The position numbers were made by a program, and so were the translations under genes. A stretch of DNA of 51,039 nucleotides from an uncultured Gammaproteobacteria bacterium (GTDB lineage Bacteria > Pseudomonadota > Gammaproteobacteria > Xanthomonadales > Xanthomonadaceae). The number at the start of each line of letters is the position of its first letter. Within the stretch, counting starts at the first letter, position 1. Shown in pieces: positions 9,359 to 16,854 of the stretch. The notes under the pieces are model-generated. The model did no database searches, was not told where the DNA came from, and saw only the letters and a program-made list of their open reading frames with translations. The DNA lies in NCBI GenBank assembly GCA_903942465.1, contig CAJAPA010000160.1:1-51039 (forward strand), given 5' to 3'.

Positions 9359-10477
9359 GTGGCTAGCAAAAAAACGGTAAAACCCGGTAAAAAACCGGTC
9401 GCCCGCAAGCCGGCCGCCAAGGCCGCCAAGCCCGCGAAGAAGACGGTAAAAAAAGCCGCCGCCAAGCCCGCGAAAGCCAAGAAGCCCGTTGCCAAAGCCA
9501 AGGCGCCCGCAAAAAAGCCGACCAAACCGGTAAAGAAACCCGTCGCCAAAAAGCCGGTCGCCAAGAAACCCGTTGCTAAAGCCAAGGCCAAGGCTTCCGC
9601 CAAAAAGCCGTTAAAGCCGGTCAAAAAGCCGATTGCCAAGAAGCCGATTGCCAAGAAGCCGGTCGCCAAGAAGCCCGCTGCTAAAGCCAAGGTGCCTGCC
9701 AAAAAGCCGTTAAAGCCGGTCAAAAAGCCGATTGCCAAAAAGCCGATTGCCAAAAAGCCTGTTGCCAAAAAGCCTGTTGCCAAAGCCAAGCTGCCTGCCA
9801 AAAAGCCGGTCGCCAAGAAGCCGTTAGCCAAACCCGTAAAAAAAGCCGCCGTCACGCCCAGCAAACCGATCGCCAAGGCCCCTGTCAGCAAGAAACCCGA
9901 AGTCAAGAAGCCTGAAGCGAAGAAATCCGTGCCTGTAGCCGTTAAAGTCCCCGAAAAACAAATCCCGCCGCCGCCCGCACCAAAGCCCGTCCGAAAGGGC
10001 GCCCGCGCCGGTTATGTGAAACGCGAAGTGGTCGTCGAGAAAGCCCTGAAGCAGAAATCGGTCCGTCGTGTCCAGTTGCCGCCCGGCTACAAGCCGAGTG
10101 ACAAAGAAGAGTACATGAATGATTTCCAGCTCGAGTATTTCCGCCAGAAACTGATGACCGAGCGTGAAAACCTGCTCAATGCGACGCAGGAAACCATCAA
10201 TGAACTGAAAGAAGAGGCGCGTGATGTCGGCGATGAGGCCGAACGCGCGTCCCGCGAAACCGAGAATTTCTTCGAACTGCGGACCCGTGACCGTTACCGC
10301 AAACTGCTTTACAAGATCGACAAGATCATCGCCACCATCGACGACGGCACCTACGGCTACTGCGTGGATACCGGCGAGGAAATCGGCATCAAGCGTCTGG
10401 AAGGCCGCCCGATGGCGGAACGCACTGTCGATGCCCAGGAGCGCTGGGAGCACAAGAAGAAACAGCTCGGCGATTAA
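9359..10477 (+). CDS. dksA: DksA-family RNA polymerase-binding factor with long Lys/Ala/Pro N-terminal tail
   Basis: 372 residues against 151 in E. coli. Residues 1-238 are a basic, histone H1-like tail of KKPVAKKP-type repeats ending in PPPP. Residues 239-372 are the DksA core: two coiled-coil helices with the tip motif DxxDEA (D289, D292, A294) that acts in the polymerase secondary channel. The C-terminal zinc-finger region reads C335-X2-T338-X17-T356-X2-A359, so only one of the four usual zinc cysteines remains. The start is GTG at 9359, with GAGGAA eight bases upstream. DksA acts with ppGpp in the stringent response; the tail probably binds nucleic acid. Core assignment is firm, tail function inferred. 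Confidence 0.93.
   Translation: MASKKTVKPGKKPVARKPAAKAAKPAKKTVKKAAAKPAKAKKPVAKAKAPAKKPTKPVKKPVAKKPVAKKPVAKAKAKASAKKPLKPVKKPIAKKPIAKKPVAKKPAAKAKVPAKKPLKPVKKPIAKKPIAKKPVAKKPVAKAKLPAKKPVAKKPLAKPVKKAAVTPSKPIAKAPVSKKPEVKKPEAKKSVPVAVKVPEKQIPPPPAPKPVRKGARAGYVKREVVVEKALKQKSVRRVQLPPGYKPSDKEEYMNDFQLEYFRQKLMTERENLLNATQETINELKEEARDVGDEAERASRETENFFELRTRDRYRKLLYKIDKIIATIDDGTYGYCVDTGEEIGIKRLEGRPMAERTVDAQERWEHKKKQLGD
9599..9796 (+). repeat. Tandem 99-bp repeat inside the dksA tail
   Basis: Two near-identical 99-base units (9599-9697 and 9698-9796) each start with GCCAAAAAGCCGTTAAAGCC and encode 33 residues. A degenerate earlier copy (from about 9509) and a partial later one (from 9797) flank them. Differences are mostly third-base changes. 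Confidence 0.85.
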
Positions 10478-10495
10478 TCCGCGCCATGCCTCAAA

Positions 10496-10526
10496 AAAGC
10501 CCCGGCATGTCCGGGGCTTTTTTTTA
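10496..10526. terminator. Rho-independent terminator after dksA
   Basis: AGCCCCGG pairs with CCGGGGCT around CATGT (core 10498-10518), followed by eight T. The preceding A-run lets it work also for minus-strand transcripts ending here. Confidence 0.93.
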
Positions 10527-10558
10527 TTTGGCTTCCAGCACCGATTCCATCAGCAGTT

Positions 10559-11296
10559 CTAATCGGCGGTTCTCACCGTGTTGCGGCCTTCCGATTTGGC
10601 CCGGTAAAGCGCCTGGTCGGTTCGATTCAGCCACTCAATGAAGGTTTCTCTTGGCCGGTATTCACTAGCACCGATGCTGATCTGCACGCTGCCCACGTCG
10701 GGAAAGGCGCTGTCCGCAATCAATTTCCTGAGCTTTTCAGCAAGACCAAGCGTGTCGTCCAAAGTGCAATGTGGCAGCAGCACCAGGAACTCCTCGCCTC
10801 CCCACCGGGCCAGCGTATCCGCTTCGCGAAGCTGTCCCTGGATTCGCGTGACCAGGTCTTTCAGAACCTGGTCGCCGGCAACATGCCCGAATTGATCATT
10901 GATATGTTTGAAATGGTCGATATCGAGTATGAGCAACCCGATTTTCTGGCCATATCGGCGGGCTTCCGCAATCTCTCCGGTTACCTGATCCACCAAGAAG
11001 TGGCGGTTGTATGCTCCGGTCAGCATGTCGGTTGTGGCGATTTTTTCAAGTCGCTTGCTCGCTATTTCCGCCTTCCTGTGTGCGCGATACTCCCATAATG
11101 CATAGCCAGCCATGAACAGTGCGATGGCCGTCAATGGAATGTAATGCCGTTGCCAGTAATTGACGATGGCGACATCCGATGCATCGACAAGGCTAGACTC
11201 AATTGCGAATACGATGATTATCGTCAGGCAAAGACCGCTGAAGAGCAGCAGGCTTTTAATTCGCATGGATATTCTTTTAGGTTTTTTTGCCATCAT
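10559..11296 (-). CDS. Membrane-anchored diguanylate cyclase (GGDEF)
   Basis: 245 residues. Two hydrophobic segments near residues 14-32 and 52-68 bracket a short periplasmic loop and leave the GGDEF domain (about 85-243) in the cytoplasm. The catalytic motif is intact as WGGEEF, and an inhibitory-site RxxD (READ) lies five residues before it, so product inhibition by c-di-GMP is expected. MTGAYNRH and DIDHFKHIND are typical GGDEF signatures. Two adjacent ATGs (11296, 11293) are possible starts. It is monocistronic and convergent with dksA. Confidence 0.92.
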   Translation of the reverse strand: MMAKKPKRISMRIKSLLLFSGLCLTIIIVFAIESSLVDASDVAIVNYWQRHYIPLTAIALFMAGYALWEYRAHRKAEIASKRLEKIATTDMLTGAYNRHFLVDQVTGEIAEARRYGQKIGLLILDIDHFKHINDQFGHVAGDQVLKDLVTRIQGQLREADTLARWGGEEFLVLLPHCTLDDTLGLAEKLRKLIADSAFPDVGSVQISIGASEYRPRETFIEWLNRTDQALYRAKSEGRNTVRTAD

Positions 11297-11423
11297 TCTC
11301 GATTCATCCTGAAATGAGACTGTGTCACCCGAATCCTACTCTCATCGTCCACGTTTCACTATAGGAATATTACCTGCTTCTTATAAAAATATTTACAGGA
11401 AATTCATATATTTGGGGTCAATA

Positions 11424-11495
11424 ATGAATTGCTACAGTGCGCTTTCCAGCGTAACCATGCCAATGCTAGGGAACGTTCTGGATGAGTACGCATGA
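11424..11495 (+). CDS. Possible 23-codon small ORF
   Basis: ATG at 11424 has GGGG seven bases upstream and reads 23 codons to TGA at 11495, four bases before a strong terminator hairpin. It begins MNCYSALSSV and ends LDEYA. It lies in the 222-base gap between a diguanylate cyclase and a DUF885 gene, downstream of an AT-rich patch (11360-11425). I recognise no family. It could be a small protein, the end of a decayed gene, or chance. Confidence 0.25.
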   Translation: MNCYSALSSVTMPMLGNVLDEYA

Positions 11496-11520
11496 AAAAG
11501 CCCCTTAACGGGGCTTTTTT
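11495..11520. terminator. Strong terminator at the end of the DUF885 gene
   Basis: AAAAAGCCCC (11495-11504) pairs with GGGGCTTTTT (11510-11519). It is symmetric, so it serves the minus-strand DUF885 gene, whose stop codon starts at 11521, and any plus-strand small transcript. Confidence 0.92.
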
Positions 11521-13273
11521 ATTTCGCATCCAGGGCAGGATAGAATCGCCATACCGGTTTCAGATCCGGATCGGGATCGGTGCCCATGAGCCGGCTGCGC
11601 ACCACGGAAACCGGCATCGGGCCGCCTTTCAGGATGGCATCATGGAATTCGCGATCGGTCATTTTTCCCGATTCGACCAGTTCCTGCCGCAATTGCCAGA
11701 ACTGCAGTCCGCCGAGCATGTAGGCGGCCTGATACATCGGACCGTAATCGCCGGCGAAACTGCGGCGGACTTCGGCGGCGGCATTGGCCCGTTCATGACC
11801 GACACGCTCGACCAGCATGTCGATGGACTGCTGCGGAGTCATGGTGCCCATATGGAAGGAAAGCGAGAACAGGATGCGGGCGGCGCGGTGACTGCGCCAG
11901 AACAGCATGCCCAGTTTCTGCTCGGGCGATTCGGCGAATCCTTTTTGGTAGAGCAGGAATTCCCAATACAGCGCCCAGCCCTCGGACCAGAACGGCGTGC
12001 CGAACAGTTCACGATGGCTGTTGTAGCGGCTGTTGTAGAAATGCTGCAGGTGATGGCCCGGAATCAGCTCGTGGTGCACGACTGCCCGCGAGAAATAGCG
12101 GTTGTTGCCGCGGAAGGCCATGGCCTGTTTGTCGGCCGGCATGCTGTCGTGCGGGTAGGCGACCCAGACATCTTCACCGCCGAGAAAGAACGGTGCCTGC
12201 AGCTGGTATTCCGGCGTCAGCATGGTCATGCGCCAATCGCGTTTGGCCAGCCCGGGGATGGTGACCAATTGCCTGCGTTCGATGAAGTCGATGGCCTCAT
12301 CCGCCAGCTTGACCACGTACTGCGGCTGGTCGCCGACCGCCGGGCCGTCTTTCTTGATATGTTCGAGCGCATCATGCCAGTCGGCATAGCCCATTTCAGC
12401 GGCGACTTTGCGCATTTCTTCCTGGCACCAGCTCAATTCGCGTTCGGCCAATTGCACAATCTGTTCCGGGCTGTACGGAATCATTTCGTAGCGAAGCGCG
12501 GCCTCCACGGCATCCCGGCCGATCGGGTCACCGATGATGGTTTCCGGGTCGACGGCTTTGGCGATGTCGTTGCGCAGGAATTTCGCGGTCGCCTCGAACT
12601 GCTTGTCGAGTAGCTCGTAGGATTTGGCGACCTGCTGCGTATACGCCGGGTCATATCCGTTATAGAAGGTATGCCATTGCTTGAAATCGTCGCGGAATGC
12701 GGAGAGAAGCTTGGCGGCACGCAGGGCGATGACCGGCGACACCGAGGCGTTTCCACGCAATTCGGTTTCGTCGGCTTTCAGGGCACTGGCGGCACGGTCG
12801 ATCAAACGTTTGGCTTTACCGGCATCCAGCGGCATCAGGGCACGGCGCTTTTCGGCCATGGCAATCAGCGGCGCAACTTCAGGCAGGAGTTTCAGAGCCT
12901 GGGCATTGCGCATATGCTCGAAATCCAGTTGACTGAGCCGGTAGTTCAGTTCGCGCCGGAACAGGGCGGCATCGATGCGGTCCTCGGCGGAAAGCGCGGC
13001 CGTGTCGAATTCCCCGAGACGGGCCTGCCAACCCAGATAAAGCTTGCGCAGGGCATTTTCGCGGGCGAGTCCTGCGGTGATGTCATAGGTATGTTCGGTG
13101 CTGTCCAGATCATGCTGGAAGCGCTGGATGAAGAATGCCAGAGCATGTTGGGATGTTGGGATTTCCGAGCGTTGCGGAATATTGACCGGCCCCATCGGAC
13201 TGGCGGCATCGAGCGATGTCGTGGCCAGCAGGGCGGCTATGGTGGCGCTGAGCAGGGCAGGTCGGTAATTCAT
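11519..13273 (-). CDS. Secreted DUF885-family metallopeptidase-like protein
   Basis: 584 residues with an N-terminal Sec signal peptide (about 1-23, ending SLDAA). The C-terminal half carries HHELIPGHHLQ (H401-E402, H407), the zinc-peptidase-like motif of the DUF885 family. A downstream conserved glutamate region, FWSEGWALYWE, provides a third ligand. Family members are envelope or secreted proteins of mostly unknown substrate. The start overlaps the sufE stop by four bases, so it is coupled to sufE and cysS on one transcript, an odd partner set for an exported protein. Confidence 0.88.
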   Translation of the reverse strand: MNYRPALLSATIAALLATTSLDAASPMGPVNIPQRSEIPTSQHALAFFIQRFQHDLDSTEHTYDITAGLARENALRKLYLGWQARLGEFDTAALSAEDRIDAALFRRELNYRLSQLDFEHMRNAQALKLLPEVAPLIAMAEKRRALMPLDAGKAKRLIDRAASALKADETELRGNASVSPVIALRAAKLLSAFRDDFKQWHTFYNGYDPAYTQQVAKSYELLDKQFEATAKFLRNDIAKAVDPETIIGDPIGRDAVEAALRYEMIPYSPEQIVQLAERELSWCQEEMRKVAAEMGYADWHDALEHIKKDGPAVGDQPQYVVKLADEAIDFIERRQLVTIPGLAKRDWRMTMLTPEYQLQAPFFLGGEDVWVAYPHDSMPADKQAMAFRGNNRYFSRAVVHHELIPGHHLQHFYNSRYNSHRELFGTPFWSEGWALYWEFLLYQKGFAESPEQKLGMLFWRSHRAARILFSLSFHMGTMTPQQSIDMLVERVGHERANAAAEVRRSFAGDYGPMYQAAYMLGGLQFWQLRQELVESGKMTDREFHDAILKGGPMPVSVVRSRLMGTDPDPDLKPVWRFYPALDAK

Positions 13274-13695
13274 GCGGACTCCGCAGTCTTTTGGATGAAT
13301 GCCAGCAATGCGGAAAAGCCGTTGCTGCGCGTCGGTGACAGGTGTTTGCTCAGGCCGATGGCCTGCACGAAATCCGCGGGGGTCGCACGGATTTGTTCAG
13401 CCGTCCGGCCTGAGTAGACCCGGAGGGCCAGATACACCAAGCCCGAAACAATGCTGGAATCGGATGCCGCCGAGAAATACAGTTTGCCGTCCTGCCGATG
13501 CGGCACGATCCACACGTTCGACTGACAGCCCTGCAGCCGGTTGGCTTCGGTTTTCCATGCCTCGGGAAAATCCGGCAGCCGTTTGCCGAGGTCGATAAGG
13601 TATTGGTAGCGCTCCGACCAGTCCCCGAAAAATGCGAACTCTTCGACAATGGCTTCCTGCGCTTCGGCGGCATTGGCTTCCGTCGGCAGCAGCAT
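13270..13695 (-). CDS. sufE: Cysteine desulfuration protein SufE
   Basis: 141 residues. SufE accepts persulfide sulfur from SufS and passes it to Fe-S cluster assembly. The acceptor cysteine C57 sits in LQGCQSNVWI, and the C-terminal GLSKHLSPTRSNGF segment is characteristic. It is located between cysS and the DUF885 gene with start/stop overlaps on both sides. No other suf genes are in the window. Pairing with cysS links two cysteine-using functions. Confidence 0.95.
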   Translation of the reverse strand: MLLPTEANAAEAQEAIVEEFAFFGDWSERYQYLIDLGKRLPDFPEAWKTEANRLQGCQSNVWIVPHRQDGKLYFSAASDSSIVSGLVYLALRVYSGRTAEQIRATPADFVQAIGLSKHLSPTRSNGFSALLAFIQKTAESA

Positions 13696-15065
13696 CAGGC
13701 ACGCTTCCAGCGTACACCTTGCGGCGTGTCTTCCAGCAAAACGCCTTCATCGGCCAGCTGCTTGCGGATGGCGTCGGCGCGGGCGAAGTCCCGGTTGTTC
13801 TTGGCGGCAATGCGCTCATCGACAAGGCCCTGAATCCGGACATCATCGCTGCCATCGCTACCCTTTGCGAACCAGGTTTCCGGTGCCTGCTGCAGCAGGC
13901 CGAGTGCTGCGGCCGCGCCCAGCAGCTGCCCTTTCAACGCGGCGCGATCATCCGCGTTTTCGCTGCGCCGCGCCTGGCCGGCCAGATTGGCGATTTCGGC
14001 CAGCGCCTGCGGCGTGTTGAGGTCATCGCACAAAGCCGATTCGATGGATACGGGAATGGCCAGGCTGCCGGCGTCGACGTCGCCCAGATCACGCAGCGTG
14101 CCGTACAAGCGGTCGAGTGTCTTCACGCTCTGCTCAATCAATGCATCGGACCAGTCCAGCGGTTGCCGATAATGCGCCGAGAGCAGGGCATAGCGCAGGG
14201 CTTCCGGCGGGTGATTTTCCAGCAATTCATGCAGGATGCTGACATTGCCGACCGATTTCGACATCTTGCTGCCGCCGAAATTGAGCATGCCGTTGTGCAG
14301 CCAGAAGCGCGCGAACACCTTGCCGCCATGGGCACAGGTGCTCTGGGCGATTTCGTTCTCGTGGTGCGGGAATTGCAGATCGACGCCGCCGGCATGGATG
14401 TCGATGGTTTCGCCCAGGTGGGCCTCGCTCATCGCCGAGCATTCGATATGCCAGCCTGGACGACCGACACCCCAGGGCGAATCCCAGCCCGGCAGGTCGG
14501 GGGTAGAGGGCTTCCAGAGTACGAAGTCGCCCGGGTGGCGCTTATAGGGTGCGACTTCCACACGCGCCCCGGCGATCATTTCATCCAGACTGCGGCGCGA
14601 CAGCTGCCCGTACTCGGCGTAACTGTCGACGGCAAACAGCACATGGCCTTCCGCGGCATAGGCGTGTCCGACGGCAATCAGGCGTTCAATCATCGCGATG
14701 ATATGCGGGATATGGTCGGTGGCATGCGGTTCGATGTCGGGCGCCTGGATGCCGAGCGCGGCCATGTCGGCGCGGTAGATGGCGGTGTATTTGCCGGTAA
14801 TGGTCGAGATCGGGACATCCAAGGCTTTGGCAGCGGCATTGATTTTGTCATCGACATCGGTGATGTTGCGCGCATACGTCACTTTCGGATAGCGCCGGCG
14901 CAGCAGTTTGATCAGGACATCGAACACCACCGGACCACGGGCGTTTCCGATATGCACATAGTTGTAAACCGTCGGGCCGCACAGGTAGACCGTGACATTG
15001 GCGGGATCGGCGGGCGTGAAGGCTTCCAGCCGGCGGTGCAGATTGTTATAGAAATGGAGGGTCAT
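13695..15065 (-). CDS. cysS: Cysteinyl-tRNA synthetase
   Basis: 456-residue class I synthetase. The HIGH motif is HIGN after the zinc cysteine in [10 protein letters not shown], and further zinc ligands occur in HIECS and HHENE. The KMSKS loop is intact (SKMSKSVGN). It is first gene of cysS-sufE-DUF885. I see no ribosome binding site before the ATG; instead an extended -10 sits six bases upstream, suggesting a leaderless mRNA. The upstream neighbour is tRNA-Pro on the same strand, separated by a terminator. Confidence 0.98.
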   Translation of the reverse strand: MTLHFYNNLHRRLEAFTPADPANVTVYLCGPTVYNYVHIGNARGPVVFDVLIKLLRRRYPKVTYARNITDVDDKINAAAKALDVPISTITGKYTAIYRADMAALGIQAPDIEPHATDHIPHIIAMIERLIAVGHAYAAEGHVLFAVDSYAEYGQLSRRSLDEMIAGARVEVAPYKRHPGDFVLWKPSTPDLPGWDSPWGVGRPGWHIECSAMSEAHLGETIDIHAGGVDLQFPHHENEIAQSTCAHGGKVFARFWLHNGMLNFGGSKMSKSVGNVSILHELLENHPPEALRYALLSAHYRQPLDWSDALIEQSVKTLDRLYGTLRDLGDVDAGSLAIPVSIESALCDDLNTPQALAEIANLAGQARRSENADDRAALKGQLLGAAAALGLLQQAPETWFAKGSDGSDDVRIQGLVDERIAAKNNRDFARADAIRKQLADEGVLLEDTPQGVRWKRA

Positions 15066-15080
15066 GGACTTATTTTAGCA
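15066..15080 (-). promoter_or_regulatory. Extended -10 element immediately upstream of cysS
   Basis: On the minus strand TGC-TAAAAT (15080-15072) is followed by six bases and then the ATG at 15065. The expected transcription start is the A of the start codon. No good -35 is visible, as is common with extended -10 promoters. Confidence 0.5.
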
Positions 15081-15217
15081 AGCTTTGGCCTGCAGATTGG
15101 CCCATGTCCCGGCAGCTCGCAATCGGACCGATACTGATGGCAGCGGTCCCGGACTCCCGAGGAAAGCCTGGCCGCAAGCACTTCCGAGGGGGCCGGAGCG
15201 AATCTCGGGCTTGAGAA

Positions 15218-15243
15218 ACTGAAACAGCGCCTTGCGGCGCTGT
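15218..15243 (-). terminator. Terminator after tRNA-Pro
   Basis: ACAGCGCC (15224-15231) pairs with GGCGCTGT (15236-15243) around a four-base loop. On the minus strand it is followed by TTTCAGTTTC, a moderate U-tract, seven bases past the encoded CCA of the tRNA. Confidence 0.7.
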
Positions 15244-15249
15244 GAAAGT

Positions 15250-15326
<77 letters not shown>

Positions 15327-15334
15327 ATTCCGCT

Positions 15335-15364
15335 ATTTTACCGTATTTTCCCTGCTCCGGAAAA
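15335..15364 (-). promoter_or_regulatory. Candidate promoter of tRNA-Pro
   Basis: Minus-strand TTTTCC (15364-15359), an 18-base spacer and TAAAAT (15340-15335), eight bases before the tRNA 5' end. The -10 placement is right for a tRNA with a very short leader. Confidence 0.5.
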
Positions 15365-15373
15365 GACTTGGCA

Positions 15374-15423
15374 TGAAAAAACCCCGAGCCCTGACCGCTA
15401 AAGCCCTTTTTTAGGGCTCTCGG
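15374..15423 (-). terminator. Terminator-like hairpin between tRNA-Pro and hisS
   Basis: AGGGCTC (15413-15419) can pair with GAGCCCT (15386-15392) or with the closer AGCCCT (15402-15407). Only the minus-strand reading ends in a T-run (TTTTTT at 15381-15376), so it would stop leftward transcripts before the tRNA promoter. No minus-strand gene feeds it. Confidence 0.45.
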
Positions 15424-15464
15424 CGCTATTTCGCATGGAATCTCCGAAACCGCCGGCAACCCGT

Positions 15465-15489
15465 TAAAATAAGGGCTTGAACGTAGGAG
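15465..15489 (+). promoter_or_regulatory. hisS -10 element and ribosome binding site
   Basis: TAAAAT (15465-15470) lies about 26 bases before the GTG start, and TAGGAG (15484-15489) six bases before it. The -35 is weak. Confidence 0.45.
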
Positions 15490-15495
15490 TCGATT

Positions 15496-16854
15496 GTGAT
15501 CAAGCCCCGCACCCCCGCCGGTACCCTGGAACTGCTGCCCGGCGAGCAACGTACTTTCAACCATATGCTCGAAGTCATCCGGCGCAATTATGAGCGCTTC
15601 GGATTTCTGCCGATTGAAACGCCGGTGTTCGAGTTGAGCGAAGTGCTGCTGACCAAAACCGGCGGCGAAACCGAGCGACAGGTGTACTTCGTGCAGTCGA
15701 CCGGTGCTCTGGAGCAGGGCGGCGCTCCGGAACTTGCCCTGCGCTTCGATCTGACCGTGCCTTTGGCCCGCTATGTGGCCGAGCACGAACACCAACTGGC
15801 CTTTCCATTTCGCCGTTACCAGATCCAGCGGGTTTACCGCGGTGAGCGCGCGCAGAAAGGACGCTTCCGAGAGTTCTATCAGTGCGACATCGATGTGGTC
15901 GGAAAGGATGCGCTTTCGGTGCGCTACGATGCGGAAATTCCAGCGGTCATCCATGCCGTTTTTTCGGAGCTGGCCATCGGGCCGTTCACCATCTCGCTCA
16001 ACAACCGGAAAATCCTGTGCGGCTTCTTCGAAGCCATCGGTATCGGTGACGGTGCACATCAGGCGGCTGTATTGCGCGAAATCGACAAGATTGACAAGCG
16101 CGGTGCCGAAGCAGTGGCGCAGACCTTGAAGGGCGAGGGCTTCGGTTTGCCGCATGCGGTCATTGAACAGATTCTCGGCTTCGTACTCATGCGCTCCAGC
16201 AGTCATGCCTCGGCGCAGGCCATCCTGTCCGATATCGCCGCGCGTTATCCGCAGACCGCCGAAGGCGTGGCCGAACTGGCGACCGTGTTGACCATGCTCA
16301 AAGATCTTGGCGTCCCCGAAAAGAACTACGCCCTGAATTTCTCGATTGCCCGCGGCCTGGATTACTATACCGGCACCGTCTATGAAACCACGTTGGACGA
16401 TTATCCGCAGATCGGCTCGATCTGTTCCGGTGGGCGCTATGACAACCTGGCCAGCCACTACAGCAAATCGAAACTTCCCGGCGTCGGGATTTCCATCGGC
16501 GCCAGCCGGCTGTTCTGGCAGCTGCGCGAGGCCGGTCTGATCGCCCCGGATCCGCATAGCCACATGGTACTGATCGGTCTGATGCGCGACGAAGACCTTC
16601 CGGAGTCGCTGGCCATGGCCGCGGAACTGCGTGCCGCCGGAATCGCCTGCGAAGTGCAGCTGGAAGCCAAGAAACTGGCCAAGCAGTTCCAATATGCCGA
16701 CAAAGTCGGTTTCAGCTACATGATCCTGTTTGGCGAAAGCGAGCAGGCCAAGGGTGTGGTGAGTCTGAAGAATCTGGCAACCGGCAAGCAGGTTGAAATC
16801 GCCCGTGCCGATTTGCTGCGTTGCCTGAGCCAAGCCAAGGAGTGGGGCTTATGA
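15496..16854 (+). CDS. hisS: Histidyl-tRNA synthetase
   Basis: 452-residue class II synthetase. Motif 2 appears in the [19 protein letters not shown] region. The histidine-specific motifs [12 protein letters not shown] and GGRYDNL are present, as is motif 3 ([11 protein letters not shown]); the C-terminal anticodon-binding domain is complete. The GTG start at 15496 is supported by TAGGAG and by the conserved N-terminus. The stop overlaps the following hutH-like start as ATGA, so both are translated from one message. Confidence 0.97.
   Translation: MIKPRTPAGTLELLPGEQRTFNHMLEVIRRNYERFGFLPIETPVFELSEVLLTKTGGETERQVYFVQSTGALEQGGAPELALRFDLTVPLARYVAEHEHQLAFPFRRYQIQRVYRGERAQKGRFREFYQCDIDVVGKDALSVRYDAEIPAVIHAVFSELAIGPFTISLNNRKILCGFFEAIGIGDGAHQAAVLREIDKIDKRGAEAVAQTLKGEGFGLPHAVIEQILGFVLMRSSSHASAQAILSDIAARYPQTAEGVAELATVLTMLKDLGVPEKNYALNFSIARGLDYYTGTVYETTLDDYPQIGSICSGGRYDNLASHYSKSKLPGVGISIGASRLFWQLREAGLIAPDPHSHMVLIGLMRDEDLPESLAMAAELRAAGIACEVQLEAKKLAKQFQYADKVGFSYMILFGESEQAKGVVSLKNLATGKQVEIARADLLRCLSQAKEWGL

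Noticed and set aside
9599-9796. Tandem repeats considered as a CRISPR or mobile-element remnant
   Set aside because: The repeats are in frame, contiguous without spacers, and encode the Lys-Pro-Ala tail of DksA.
13632-15137. 501-codon plus-strand frame opposite cysS
   Set aside because: Shadow of a housekeeping gene whose catalytic motifs are all on the minus strand.
15374-15423. Alternative hairpins considered as a hisS attenuator
   Set aside because: They lie upstream of the likely hisS -10, there is no plus-strand T-run, and no histidine-rich leader peptide is visible.
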